A stretch of DNA of 64,000 bases from an uncultured Rhodopila sp. (GTDB lineage Bacteria; Pseudomonadota; Alphaproteobacteria; Acetobacterales; Acetobacteraceae), in contig NZ_CAJATU010000199.1 of NCBI RefSeq assembly GCF_903944925.1, forward strand, positions 62,001-126,000, in the 5' to 3' direction. The translations under genes and the position numbers were made by a program. Positions 16,087 to 27,832 of this stretch are shown one piece after another. Every line of letters begins with the position of its first letter. Within the stretch, counting starts at the first letter, position 1. The notes beneath the pieces are model-generated. The model saw only the letters and a list, made by a program, of their open reading frames with translations. It did no database searches and was not told the origin of the DNA.

Positions 16087-18273
16087 ATGCCGCATAACAG
16101 TGACGCGGCCGTTCGCGGCAAGGGAGACAGGCGCCGCCGTCGCAGGCGATGGCGATGGCGTCCCGCCGTGCCCCGGTTGCTGGGTGTGGTTAGACTGTCG
16201 AACTGGCCGTTCGCGCTGAAGATGGCGTTTTGCCCGCTTCTGGCAGCGGTCGCGCTGATCGGGATGGGCCTGCATGGCATCATGGCGGCGGACGATCAGG
16301 CGGGGCTGATCCGAGCAGTGATCCGCGACGACCTTGCCACCGCCATGAGCCTGTCGGCCAGCGCCAACGAACTTCAGGAGATCAACAGCAGCCTCTACCG
16401 GCTGACCACCTTGCAGGCCAGCCGCTCCTCCAACCTGGATGTCAAAAGCGCGATCGACGATCTCGTCGACCGCTCGACAACCCTGGCGGAGGCGCTGCAC
16501 GCACGGGGCGCCCCCGGCGCGGCAGCCGATCGCGCGGAACTGCTGGACGCTGCCGCCAAGCTGCGGGTCTATCGCGATGCCATCGACGTGTTCGGCTCCA
16601 TGCTGGAAATCGACTTCGCCAGCGCGGTCGAGTTCTTCCGGCCATTCGACAAGAACGCGTCCGAGGTTCTCGGCCTGATCGACGCGATCAGCCGCAGATC
16701 CATCCATGACGCCAACAGCCGGGCACGGAGTTCGGCGCTCATCGCCGAACGCATCCGCGAGGCGCTGATTGCCGCATCCGTCGGCGCGACCCTGGTGCTG
16801 TTCGGCATCGCCTCGGTGCTGACCCGCGCCACCGTGCGCTCGGTCAGGCGAATCGCCGTGGCGACCGAGAATGTCGCCCGCGGTGTCGGGCAGGTCGATA
16901 TCGAGGCGCTGGAGCGGCGCGACGAATTGGGCACCATCGTGCGATCGCTGGCGGTGTTCCAGGCCAACGTTTCGCAGATTGCCTTCCTCGCTCACCACGA
17001 CCCGCTGACCCGCCTGCCCAACCGAGTCCTGTTCCACGACCGTATCCAGCAGGCTCTGGCGCGGGTGGATCGCGGCCACGGGTTCGCGGTGCTTTGCCTC
17101 GACCTCGACCGATTCAAGATGGTGAACGACACGCTTGGCCATCCCATCGGCGACGCGCTGCTACGCCAGGTCGCCGAGCGCCTGCAGGCCTGCGTCCGGG
17201 AGGGCGATTCGGTCGCTCGCCTCGGCGGCGACGAGTTTGCCGTGATCATGCTGAACCTGGACGATCCGGCCGTCGTGGACGCCCTGGCGACCCGGATTAT
17301 CGAAGTCGTCGGTGCCGGCTACGAGATCGAAGGGCACCAGATCAGCATCGGCACCAGCATCGGCATGGCGCTCTCCCCTGTCGACGGCACCGCTCCGTAT
17401 GAACTGCTGAAGAAGGCCGACACCGCGTTGTACGGGGCCAAGGCAAACGGCCGCGGCACCGCCTGCTTCTATGAAGACGCCATGAACTCCGCTCTGCAAT
17501 CCCGCCGGGAGCTGGAGATCGGCCTTCGCCACGCATTGGCACGGGATGAGTTCCAGTTGTACTATCAGCCCCTGGTAGATGCGCGTTCCCACCATGTATG
17601 CGGCTTTGAAGCTCTGATCCGTTGGCATCATCCGGAAAAGGGCGTCATTCCGCCCGACACGTTTATCCCGATTGCGGAATCCACGGGTCTCATCACGGCG
17701 ATCGGGGAGTGGGTGCTGCGGCGGTCATGCATCGATGCGGCAGGCTGGCCTGGCGATATCAAGGTCGCCGTCAACCTGTCGTCCTCTCAGTTCAAGGACC
17801 GGCACCTGGTGCGCAACGTCCGTGCCGCGCTGGCCGCCAGCCTCCTGCCGCCGCAGCGCCTGGAACTGGAGATCACCGAATCCGTACTGCTGACGGAAAG
17901 CAGCATGACCATGGCAATCCTGCACGAGATCAAGGCTCTGGGCGTGCGTATCTCCATGGATGACTTCGGGACCGGGTATTCGTCCCTGAGCTACCTGCGC
18001 AGCTTTCCGTTCGACAAAGTCAAGATCGACCGCAGCTTCATCAAAGATCTGCCGAACGACCGAAACGCGATGGCGATTGTGCGTGCCATAGTCGGGCTGA
18101 GCATGACGTTCGGGATGTCGGTCACCGCCGAAGGCGTGGAAACCGATGAGCAGGCGGTGCAACTGGCCCTGGAGGAGTGCGACCAGCTCCAGGGGTTCCT
18201 GTTCAGCAAGCCGATACCGGCAGCGGGCGTGCACGACCTGATCGAAACCCTGTCGCCGGTCGCGGTCCGGTAA
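16087..18273 (+). CDS. Membrane-bound GGDEF-EAL protein (diguanylate cyclase/phosphodiesterase)
   Basis: A 728-aa cyclic-di-GMP enzyme. A very basic N-terminus (a run of eight Arg/Lys) is followed by one TM helix, a periplasmic helical sensor of about 160 residues, a second TM helix (LIAASVGATLVLFGIASVL), a HAMP-like linker, GGDEF (residues 380-384) and EAL (508-510). The GGDEF signature is exact and has an RxxD inhibitory site (REGD) five residues before it. The EAL domain keeps EALIRW, DDFGTGYSS, KIDR and AEGVET, so both activities look possible. ATG 16087 has AAGGAG at 16070-16075; an upstream GTG at 16012 would add 25 aa. It is divergent from the YfiR-like/receptor pair. Confidence 0.9.
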   Translation: MPHNSDAAVRGKGDRRRRRRRWRWRPAVPRLLGVVRLSNWPFALKMAFCPLLAAVALIGMGLHGIMAADDQAGLIRAVIRDDLATAMSLSASANELQEINSSLYRLTTLQASRSSNLDVKSAIDDLVDRSTTLAEALHARGAPGAAADRAELLDAAAKLRVYRDAIDVFGSMLEIDFASAVEFFRPFDKNASEVLGLIDAISRRSIHDANSRARSSALIAERIREALIAASVGATLVLFGIASVLTRATVRSVRRIAVATENVARGVGQVDIEALERRDELGTIVRSLAVFQANVSQIAFLAHHDPLTRLPNRVLFHDRIQQALARVDRGHGFAVLCLDLDRFKMVNDTLGHPIGDALLRQVAERLQACVREGDSVARLGGDEFAVIMLNLDDPAVVDALATRIIEVVGAGYEIEGHQISIGTSIGMALSPVDGTAPYELLKKADTALYGAKANGRGTACFYEDAMNSALQSRRELEIGLRHALARDEFQLYYQPLVDARSHHVCGFEALIRWHHPEKGVIPPDTFIPIAESTGLITAIGEWVLRRSCIDAAGWPGDIKVAVNLSSSQFKDRHLVRNVRAALAASLLPPQRLELEITESVLLTESSMTMAILHEIKALGVRISMDDFGTGYSSLSYLRSFPFDKVKIDRSFIKDLPNDRNAMAIVRAIVGLSMTFGMSVTAEGVETDEQAVQLALEECDQLQGFLFSKPIPAAGVHDLIETLSPVAVR

Positions 18274-18427
18274 TCGCGGCACCCGGGCACGGATGATCCG
18301 GCAAATTTTGCCCCCGTGGCAGAAACTGCCGGGACGGCGGCGGCGAATTGTGCGGCAAAACAAGCATCTCGGCCCTGGCATCGGCGTTGCTTTGATGCGG
18401 CGTGGACCCTCAACCAGGGAGATGAAC

Positions 18428-18676
18428 ATGTCGATCAACGGCATTTCGGGGCTGAGCGTGGCCAATCTTGCAGCGCAGACCCGGACTCATGCCTCCGGAC
18501 AAACTCAGGCGGACCCGTACGCCGCCACACCGCCACCGCCAGCGGCGGCTACGGCGGCGTCCCCACCGGGAGCGGCATCAGGCAACGGCACGGTCGGGGC
18601 GCTGTCTCCCTCGGTGCTGGCCGCGCTGATGGGACAGGACGTGAACCTGACCGCCGGGTCGTTTGCCGGGGCATGA
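18428..18676 (+). CDS. Small Ala/Pro-rich protein of unknown function
   Basis: An 82-aa product I do not recognise. It begins MSINGISGLSVANLAAQ, then becomes rich in Ala, Pro, Gly and Thr (PPPPAAATAA), and ends with SPSVLAALMGQDVNLTAGSF. There is no signal peptide or membrane segment. The start has AGGGAG at 18416-18421 at correct spacing for ATG 18428; ATG 18422 is too close. It lies about 150 bp after the GGDEF-EAL gene on the same strand. Codon use and the ribosome site favour a real gene. Confidence 0.55.
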   Translation: MSINGISGLSVANLAAQTRTHASGQTQADPYAATPPPPAAATAASPPGAASGNGTVGALSPSVLAALMGQDVNLTAGSFAGA

Positions 18677-18704
18677 CGGACCGTTTCATGCGGGCTGCCC
18701 GACG

Positions 18705-19022
18705 ATGACGGGATCGGCGGTGATATCCGCGGCCGCGATCGTCATCCTCTGGGTGCTGTCTCTCCTGGCAAACCGCCGATTCGCCGAACTTTCGGAGCTT
18801 CCGATGCAGTTCGGGTTCGACGGAAAACCAACCTGGACAGCCCCGCGTGTCGCGGCGCCCTGTTTCACTCCGAGCCTGGCCACCGCCATCCTGCCAATGC
18901 TGACGGTCACGACAAACGGTTCAATCGCGCGCACGGTCCCGTTGACGATGCTCGCGGCAGTCAGCTTTGTCGCCGTGCATGCGCTTCAGCTCTCGCTCAT
19001 CGCGCCCTCCGCCAGGCGTTAG
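18705..19022 (+). CDS. Small membrane protein, DUF1648-like
   Basis: A 105-aa inner-membrane protein with three hydrophobic segments: residues 3-22, about 50-65 and about 75-97. Between the first two lies ELPMQFGFDGKPTWTAPR, which matches the pattern of DUF1648, in which a Leu-Pro is followed by a strand, a D/N-G and a Pro-Arg (found in SdpI-type and related membrane proteins). No enzymatic residues are recognisable. It starts 28 bp after the preceding small gene and may be cotranscribed with it. Confidence 0.6.
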   Translation: MTGSAVISAAAIVILWVLSLLANRRFAELSELPMQFGFDGKPTWTAPRVAAPCFTPSLATAILPMLTVTTNGSIARTVPLTMLAAVSFVAVHALQLSLIAPSARR

Positions 19023-19153
19023 GTTCGCATCCGCCGCCGGGTGTCTGACGGTCTCGGTTAGCAGCGCGATTTTTGTTGTAAGATGAGAATTGGTTTGCAA
19101 TCGGCACATGCGCTCGTTACGATGCGAACCATAAAGGGTGGAGACGCCACGCC

Positions 19154-19990
19154 ATGACGACCCTGAAAACGATGGTCGCCGCAGCGATCGTCGCGGTTAT
19201 TTCGATGCTTGCTTCCGGCTCGGCAGTGGCCGGCCCGGTTCCCATCCCTGGTGCGCTCGCCGACGTCTATTGGTCGTATTCCTGTGGCGCTTCGCTCACT
19301 GCGCCGCAAACCGGCGATGCCGTAAGCGGCTCGACGCCGGGCGGAGGGGCCTGCACGAATGCCAGCGGCTCGGCAGCCTCGGCATCGGCCAGCCCGACCC
19401 CGTCGGCCTCAGCCTTTGCGGCCGGTGTCGGTCAGGCATCCTTCAACTACGGGGTTATCGCCAGTTCAGAAGCCTACGTGCTTTATGAATGGGAGGCCCT
19501 TGGTCCGGCCGGCACGGTCGTCACGGTCAACGTCACTGGCAGCGATACCGCCTCCGCAACCGGCGCATACGGCATAGCGGCGGCGACCACAACGCTGTTT
19601 AACAACGGGTTGACGCTTGGCAACGTTTGCGCCACGGCGAACGGACCTTGCGACGCGCGTCCCTCTTCGATCAGCTACAGTGTGAACGTCCAGATTCTCG
19701 CCAACACGCCCTACCTCGCGAGTGTCGGGGCGACCGCCTACGCCATATCTGACGGCACCACGGGCGCCGCGGGCGTCGCCGCCGCGTTCGCCGATCCGGT
19801 TTTCAGTATCGTGGCCGGCAGCGTGCCGGATCCGCAGGACTACAGCCTGATCTTCAGCGAGAACATTACCAACGTCGAGGCACCCGAACCCGGTGGTCTT
19901 GCGATGTTCGCCGTGGCGCTTGCAGGACTGAGCGCGCTTGGCAGGCGCGGCATGGCTATGAGCCGGCGTGTGGCCGCCAACGTGTTTTAA
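19154..19990 (+). CDS. PEP-CTERM-type exported protein
   Basis: A 278-aa protein with a Sec signal peptide (MVAAAIVAVISMLASGSAVA) and a C-terminal PEP-CTERM sorting tail: APEPGGLAMFAVALAGLSAL followed by GRRG and SRR, that is, a Pro-Glu-Pro motif, a hydrophobic helix and basic residues. Such proteins are processed by an exosortase and often belong to the extracellular matrix. The mature region is rich in Ala, Ser, Thr and Gly, with few charges and four Cys, consistent with a secreted beta-rich protein. No exosortase or polysaccharide cluster is in the window. Its stop overlaps that of the convergent acetyltransferase. Confidence 0.78.
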   Translation: MTTLKTMVAAAIVAVISMLASGSAVAGPVPIPGALADVYWSYSCGASLTAPQTGDAVSGSTPGGGACTNASGSAASASASPTPSASAFAAGVGQASFNYGVIASSEAYVLYEWEALGPAGTVVTVNVTGSDTASATGAYGIAAATTTLFNNGLTLGNVCATANGPCDARPSSISYSVNVQILANTPYLASVGATAYAISDGTTGAAGVAAAFADPVFSIVAGSVPDPQDYSLIFSENITNVEAPEPGGLAMFAVALAGLSALGRRGMAMSRRVAANVF

Positions 19991-20418
19991 ACAACGGTCA
20001 GGTCCTTCCGGAGGAACAGCTTCGCGTGCCCGGGCGGGTAGTCGTCCAGCCGTCCGAATACTTCATAGCCGCGCCTGGCGTAGAACCCCGGCGCCTGATA
20101 GGTGAACGTTTCGACCGTGGCGGCACTGGCTCCCCGCTCCAGCGCCAGCGCCTCCGCCGCGTCCATCAGCCGCGAGCCGTGCCGCCGGCCGCGCACCGTT
20201 TCGCTCACCCAGAGAAAATTGGTGTGCAGCCAGCCGCCCCAGATATAGCCGAGCAGGCCGCCGAGCCACTCGCCGCGCGGGTTCTTCAGGAAAAACCCGA
20301 CGGGATGCCAATCGCTGGCCCCGGTCCGGGCGATGCCGACATTGCTCACGTTATCCCTGACGAACCGGGCCAGTTCATCGCTCGGCAGCGGATCGAAGAC
20401 GATCTCCAGGTCTGACAT
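19987..20418 (-). CDS. GNAT-family N-acetyltransferase
   Basis: A 143-aa protein with the Gcn5-related acetyltransferase fold. The acetyl-CoA pyrophosphate loop appears as VRGRRHGSRLMDAAEALA, preceded by the beta4 strand LHTNFLWVSE, and GFYARRGYEVFGRLDDYP is the family C-terminal beta6-beta7 region. The substrate is unknown. ATG 20418 (MSDLEIVFDPLPS) is preferred to an upstream in-frame start at 20445. Confidence 0.85.
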   Translation of the reverse strand: MSDLEIVFDPLPSDELARFVRDNVSNVGIARTGASDWHPVGFFLKNPRGEWLGGLLGYIWGGWLHTNFLWVSETVRGRRHGSRLMDAAEALALERGASAATVETFTYQAPGFYARRGYEVFGRLDDYPPGHAKLFLRKDLTVV

Positions 20419-20554
20419 GCGGCCCCCTGACACCGCGCCGGCCACCGGGGCGGAAAGAATACGGTAGCAGACGCCATCGCGGGCTGACCATCGATACGAT
20501 TGTTATTGGGCGAATCCCGGCTCGGCCGCTACTCCGGTTCCGAAGGGATTCGTG

Positions 20555-21442
20555 ATGTCTGCGATCAAAGCGAGGAGCCGCGGATTGAAGCCGGCAGCAC
20601 TGGCGGCGGCTGCGGTCTGTCTGGCGGCCGTCGATGCCGCGGCGCAGACGCCACAGGCACCGGTCGTTATCAGTCCGTACCGGACGGTGAATCTGAATTA
20701 TGTGTATGCAGCCGATCTCGGGTTCGGCGGGTATTCGTTGGCGGGGTTGACGGCCAGCGTTTACACCTTGCCGCTCGGCTACACGCTGCCCGGGACTTTC
20801 CTTGACGGGTGGAAACTGAGGCTGATGCTTCCGGTGCAGGGCGGCTTCTACAACTTCCACGCCACCGACGTGACCGGCCAGAAGATCTCGATCTCCCAGC
20901 AGTCGCTGTCGGTGGTGCCGGGAGCGGAACTTCAGATCCCGATCGGCCCGCGCTCCGTGGTGAAGCCGTTCGCCCATTTCGGCATCTCCCAAGGCTTTGG
21001 CCAGGGCATCGGGAACCCGTATTCCTGGATCTACCTGACCGGCGTGCGCGCCCTGACCCAATGGCACGATGGCGAGACCACCTTTTCGCTTGGCAACGCC
21101 GTGGTGTTCGCCGGGGACAACACGATCGGACCCGGATTCAACGAGCACTACGTTTCGCTGCAAATCGGCGGCGAGGTGCGGCATCCGCTCGGCTTCACCG
21201 TCGGCCGCATCGCACCGGATATCGGGCTTTACGTTGTGGAATACTACTACCCGTCGCCGTTGCAGTTCAGCCGTTTCCTGAAGCCGCCGCTGGAGGTGTC
21301 CGACCAGTTCGAGATCGGCTTCAATATCGGTTCGGCCAAACCGTTCGAGCTGCTTGGGTGGTCCAACCCGCGCATCGGCGTCGGCTATGTATTCGGCGGC
21401 GGCCTTGATGTCTGGCACGTCAATTTCGGCTTCCAGTTCTGA
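20555..21442 (+). CDS. Predicted outer-membrane beta-barrel protein, unknown function
   Basis: A 295-aa exported protein. The signal peptide runs through LAAAAVCLAAVDAAAQ. The mature chain alternates hydrophobic and polar residues in many strands (NLNYVYAADLGFGGYSLAGL, LRLMLPVQGGFYNF, VVKPFAHFGISQGF) and ends VWHVNFGFQF with a terminal Phe, the classic signal for insertion by BAM. No enzyme motif is visible. A GTG one codon upstream is an alternative start. It is flanked by divergent acetyltransferase and ferritin-like genes with no evident operon. Confidence 0.65.
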   Translation: MSAIKARSRGLKPAALAAAAVCLAAVDAAAQTPQAPVVISPYRTVNLNYVYAADLGFGGYSLAGLTASVYTLPLGYTLPGTFLDGWKLRLMLPVQGGFYNFHATDVTGQKISISQQSLSVVPGAELQIPIGPRSVVKPFAHFGISQGFGQGIGNPYSWIYLTGVRALTQWHDGETTFSLGNAVVFAGDNTIGPGFNEHYVSLQIGGEVRHPLGFTVGRIAPDIGLYVVEYYYPSPLQFSRFLKPPLEVSDQFEIGFNIGSAKPFELLGWSNPRIGVGYVFGGGLDVWHVNFGFQF

Positions 21443-21538
21443 CCGGTGGCCGAACACGACACCGCGTGCGGGCGTGGCATCGGAAGATCATCGCACTACC
21501 TGTCGGCTTGAACGCAACGGCGGCAAGGAGAGATCGCG

Positions 21539-22096
21539 GTGAGTGCAACGCAAGCCGGCAGCAAGCCATTCCTGAGCGACGTGCAGACATTGCGCGACCG
21601 CGCGCGGCAGAATCTGTCCGAGGGCGTCGTTACAAAAACCTACCGCGGCGACGTGAACAAGACGATCGAGATCCTGCAATCGGTCCTGGCCACCGAAATC
21701 GTCTGCGTGCTGCGCTACACGATGCATGCCGTCACCGCGACGGGGATCTCCAGCGAGGCGATCAAGGCCGAATTCGCCGAGCACGCAAAGGAAGAGCAGG
21801 AACACATGATGGCGGTCGCGGAGCGCATCGACCAACTTGGCGGCACGCCGAACTTCAATCCGGAGGGCTTGGCGACCCGCTCCGCCTCGCAATATGCCGA
21901 GGGCGAGAATCTGGTGGATATGATCCGGGAGAACCTGATCGCCGAGCGGATCGCGGTGGATCATTACCGCGAGCTGATCCGCTATTTCGGTGATGACGAC
22001 CCTGCGACGCGGGTGATGCTTCAGGGGATCCTGTCGGTCGAGGAGGAGCACGCGACCGACATGCTTGATCTGCTGGAGGCGCACGAGGGGCGTTAG
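21539..22096 (+). CDS. Ferritin-like / bacterioferritin-like (Dps-like) protein
   Basis: A 185-aa four-helix-bundle protein with diiron ligand motifs: ATEIVCVLRYTMH in helix A, EFAEHAKEEQEHMM in helix B (ExxH-type), NLIAERIAVDHYREL in helix C, and SVEEEHATDMLDLL in helix D. It should oxidise and store iron or protect DNA from peroxide, in the cytoplasm. A strong AAGGAG site supports the GTG start at 21539. Its length and the N-terminal extension of about 35 residues fit the DPS/bacterioferritin-like group better than classical bacterioferritin. Confidence 0.85.
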   Translation: MSATQAGSKPFLSDVQTLRDRARQNLSEGVVTKTYRGDVNKTIEILQSVLATEIVCVLRYTMHAVTATGISSEAIKAEFAEHAKEEQEHMMAVAERIDQLGGTPNFNPEGLATRSASQYAEGENLVDMIRENLIAERIAVDHYRELIRYFGDDDPATRVMLQGILSVEEEHATDMLDLLEAHEGR

Positions 22097-22148
22097 GTTC
22101 GGCGCCTGTCGTCGGGACTGACTGAGGCGACGGCGAAGAACTATCGCT

Positions 22149-22880
22149 TCAGAGAGAAAGCGCCGCCCTGATGCGTCGATCGTAATCTTGTGCCAGGGAT
22201 CGCAGGGCGGCTGCGCCATCGCCGGTGAACGCCGGGCCATGCATCAGCGCCAGTGTGCGTGGCGCCGAACCGGCGAGCCGGCGCAGCGTAGTTCCGGTGC
22301 TCGGGTGCAACGAGGAGAAGTGGAATACGTCCTCGGTCTCGATCGCCGGCATGACGACATCGCCGGTGGTGAGCGAGGGGCATCTGCCGAGCTGGGTGAA
22401 GAGATCGCCGGACAGCAGCGTGCCCGTGCTTTCCTCATACAGCACGCCGGCCTCCCAGCCATGCGGCACATGCGGCGTGTCGAGGTAGCGCACCCGTTTG
22501 CCAAGCCCCAGTTCAATGACATCCCCGTCAGCCAATGCCCGGGGCGGCCGATCGGCTGTGTCGTCGAGGGAAACGCGGCAAGCGGTTTGCCCGTGGGCGA
22601 TCTCGGCGTGCGGCGCCACCGCGAGAAATTCGTTCATTGCGCCGCATTCATCGGACTCATAATGGCCGAAGGTAATCCAGCGAAGCCGCTCCGGCGCCAT
22701 CACCCGCGACAGGGCGGCGTGAACGCTCGCGAACATACCCCGGCGGCCGGTGTGAAACAGCAACGGCTCTTCGCCGAGCACCAGGAACTGATTGAATGTC
22801 ATGCCGATGCCGGCGATGGCGGGATTGAAGGTCGAGAGCCGGAAGATGCCATTGGCGATCTCATCGATCGAGGTGTCCAT
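22149..22880 (-). CDS. Metallo-beta-lactamase-fold (ODP-like, diiron) protein
   Basis: A 243-aa protein like the oxygen-binding diiron domain of flavodiiron proteins, without the flavodoxin part. MTFNQFLVLGEEPLLFHTG and RWITFGHYESDECGAMNEFL give the HxExD-type metal motif, with Cys where a His is usual. A second ligand region is GTLLSGDLFTQLGRC, and LALMHGPAF supplies the last His. It may bind a diiron site and reduce O2, NO or peroxide, or be a hydrolase. The adjacent ferritin-like gene on the opposite strand hints at oxidative or iron stress. ATG 22880 has no strong ribosome site. Confidence 0.72.
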   Translation of the reverse strand: MDTSIDEIANGIFRLSTFNPAIAGIGMTFNQFLVLGEEPLLFHTGRRGMFASVHAALSRVMAPERLRWITFGHYESDECGAMNEFLAVAPHAEIAHGQTACRVSLDDTADRPPRALADGDVIELGLGKRVRYLDTPHVPHGWEAGVLYEESTGTLLSGDLFTQLGRCPSLTTGDVVMPAIETEDVFHFSSLHPSTGTTLRRLAGSAPRTLALMHGPAFTGDGAAALRSLAQDYDRRIRAALSL

Positions 22881-23044
22881 GCGATCTATCCTTTTTCGGT
22901 GCGGCTCCGCGCAGAGACGAGCTTCCAGCCCTCGGTTTGTGTCCGCAGGCCCGGCACCCATCGGAGAGCCACAGGGAAATACAGGTCGCGATCGGAGTCA
23001 AAAGGCGCTCGGCCTTTGAGAAGGGCCGCGGCGCATTTGCACAG

Positions 23045-23074
23045 AAAAACCCGAGCCCTTGCCGGACCCGGGTT
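23045..23074 (-). terminator. Rho-independent terminator of mdh-sucC-sucD
   Basis: On the minus strand AACCCG pairs with CGGGTT around a GC-rich loop, and the stem runs directly into TTTTTCTG. It lies about 45 bp after the sucD stop, as expected for the end of the operon. Confidence 0.8.
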
Positions 23075-23118
23075 GGATTTATCCAATGTCTATGCAGCTC
23101 CCAAGGGCTGCCCGCCAG

Positions 23119-23994
23119 TCACCCCTTCAGCACGGCGACCATCGTGCTGCCCAGCGCCGCCGGGCTGTCCGCCACGTGCACGCCGGCAGACCGCAGCGCC
23201 TCCATCTTCGCCGCCGCGGTATCCTTGCCGCCGCTGATAACCGCGCCGGCATGGCCCATGCGCCGCCCGGGAGGAGCGGTGGCACCGGCGATGAAACCGA
23301 CGACCGGCTTCTTCACCTTGTTATGCTTGAGGAAGTCCGCTGCATCCGTCTCGCTGCTGCCGCCGATCTCGCCGATCATGACGATTTCCTTGGTCTCCGG
23401 ATCGGCCAGGAACAGCTCCAGCACTTCGATGAAGTCAGTCCCTTTCACCGGATCGCCGCCCAGCCCGACGCAGGTGCTCTGCCCGAGGCCGACAGCCGTG
23501 GTCTGGGCCACCGCCTCATAGGTCAGCGTGCCGGAGCGGGAGACGATCCCGGCGCTGCCGCGGCGGTGGATGTGGCCGGGCATGATGCCGATCTTGCAGG
23601 CTTCCGGCGTGATGATGCCGGGACAGTTCGGCCCGATCAACCGGGACTTCGAGCCGTCCAGCGCGCGCTTCACCTTCACCATGTCGAGCACCGGAATGCC
23701 CTCTGTGATGCAGACGATCAGCGGGAATTCGGCATCGATCGCCTCCAGGATCGCATCGGCGGCGAACGGCGGCGGCACGTAGATCACCGACGCATCGGCG
23801 CCGGTCTTCTCCCGCGCGTCCCAAACCGAGTCGAACACCGGCAGCCCGAGATGCTTCGTGCCGCCCTTGCCCGGGGTCACGCCGCCGACCATTTTGGTAC
23901 CGTATGCGATGGCCTGCTCGGAGTGGTAGGTGCCCTGCGCACCCGTAAAACCCTGGCAGATGACTTTCGTGTTGGCGTCAACGAGAATCGACAT
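23119..23994 (-). CDS. sucD: Succinate--CoA ligase (ADP-forming), alpha subunit
   Basis: The alpha chain of succinyl-CoA synthetase in the TCA cycle converts succinyl-CoA, ADP and phosphate to succinate, CoA and ATP. The 291 aa have the normal length. The CoA-binding Rossmann domain starts with [37 protein letters not shown] is the family's N-terminal signature, [18 protein letters not shown] follows, and the catalytic phospho-His lies in [13 protein letters not shown]. The ATG follows the sucC stop with no gap (TAGATG). A terminator follows. Confidence 0.98.
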   Translation of the reverse strand: MSILVDANTKVICQGFTGAQGTYHSEQAIAYGTKMVGGVTPGKGGTKHLGLPVFDSVWDAREKTGADASVIYVPPPFAADAILEAIDAEFPLIVCITEGIPVLDMVKVKRALDGSKSRLIGPNCPGIITPEACKIGIMPGHIHRRGSAGIVSRSGTLTYEAVAQTTAVGLGQSTCVGLGGDPVKGTDFIEVLELFLADPETKEIVMIGEIGGSSETDAADFLKHNKVKKPVVGFIAGATAPPGRRMGHAGAVISGGKDTAAAKMEALRSAGVHVADSPAALGSTMVAVLKG

Positions 23995-25191
<1,197 letters not shown>

Positions 25192-25203
25192 TGGACGGGT
25201 TCC

Positions 25204-26617
<1,414 letters not shown>

Positions 26618-27775
26618 TCATCGCGTCCCCGCCACCCCCAGCCAGTCCGCGCTCTGCATCTCATCCAGCCGGGACGCCGTGCGTTCGAACATCTTCGCGT
26701 TCTCGCCGCGCTGATAAAGCTGGTCCGGTGGCGCGGCAGCCGAGGCGAACAGCCGCACGTGATGGTCATACAGCGCGTCCACCAGCACGATGAACCGCCG
26801 CGCCTGATCGAAGTTCTCCGGCGACAGCCGGGGAATATCGTCCAGCACCAGCGTATGGAACGTCGTCGCAATGGCGAGGTAGTCCCCAGCCCCGAGCGCG
26901 GTGTTGCACAGGCTGTCGAAATCGAAGCGGGCAACCCCGTCCGCGGCCAACGGAACGACCACGTCGCGACCCATCACCGTCAGGGTCACCGGCTCCACCG
27001 TCGCGCCGTCCGTCAGCCGCTCGAACGTCTCATCGAGCGCGCGGCGGGACATCGCATCCGCCGGCACCTGCCAGGTGCGCAGGCCGCGCATCCGCTCCCG
27101 CCGGTAGTCGCGGCCGCCATCCATCACCAGCAGATCAAGCCGCTGCTTGATCAGCGCGATGAACGGCAGGAATGCGTCCCGCCCGGGCTGGCCCTTGAAC
27201 AAAGCGTCCGGCGCGGTGTTCGAGGTCGTGACGATGACCACGCCGCGGTCGAACAGCGCCTGGAACAGGCGCCCCAGGATCATCGCGTCGGCGATGTCGT
27301 TGACCTGGAACTCATCGAAGCACAGCAGCGCCGCCTCTGCGGCAATCTCATCGGCCAGCGGCGGAATCGGGTCCGCGCCGCCCGGATTGGCCTTGCGCCA
27401 CGCGTGAATGCGGGCATGCGCGCTCTGGATGAACCGATGAAAATGGATGCGCTGCTTGCGCGGCACATCAGCGGTTTCATAGAACATGTCCATCAGCATG
27501 GACTTGCCGCGCCCGACCTCGCCGACGAGGTACAGCCCCGTCGGCACATATTCCTCGGCGTGCCGGCGCCGCATGATCCGCGACAGGAACCCGACGCTTT
27601 CGTCCGCCGTCGCCTTCGGGTCATAGCCGCGCAGCCGCTCCCAAAGGTCTTCCAGACGTCCAACCGCGTCAGCCTGCGCGTCATCGGGCTCCAGCGAGCC
27701 GGAGTCGATCATCGCGCGGTAGACGGACAGCGGCCCGGTCTGCCGATTCGGATGGGGAGGGATATGTTTGTCCAT
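26618..27775 (-). CDS. zapE: Cell division protein ZapE (AFG1-family ATPase)
   Basis: A 385-aa P-loop ATPase; in Escherichia coli ZapE acts on the FtsZ ring, and mitochondrial AFG1 handles membrane protein quality control. Walker A is LVGEVGRGKSMLMDMFYE, Walker B LLCFDEFQVNDIADAMIL, and the sensor-like VIVTTSNTAPDALFKG follows. RIHFHRFIQSAHARIHAWR is typical of the family. Start chosen at MDKHIPPHPNR. It is divergent from the IMPase-ARH fusion, with about 57 bp between starts. Confidence 0.93.
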   Translation of the reverse strand: MDKHIPPHPNRQTGPLSVYRAMIDSGSLEPDDAQADAVGRLEDLWERLRGYDPKATADESVGFLSRIMRRRHAEEYVPTGLYLVGEVGRGKSMLMDMFYETADVPRKQRIHFHRFIQSAHARIHAWRKANPGGADPIPPLADEIAAEAALLCFDEFQVNDIADAMILGRLFQALFDRGVVIVTTSNTAPDALFKGQPGRDAFLPFIALIKQRLDLLVMDGGRDYRRERMRGLRTWQVPADAMSRRALDETFERLTDGATVEPVTLTVMGRDVVVPLAADGVARFDFDSLCNTALGAGDYLAIATTFHTLVLDDIPRLSPENFDQARRFIVLVDALYDHHVRLFASAAAPPDQLYQRGENAKMFERTASRLDEMQSADWLGVAGTR

Positions 27776-27832
27776 GGCGGGGCACCGTGCAGATAGCGTC
27801 GGAGGCCGCAAGAGCCTAGACTCCCCGGCCTC

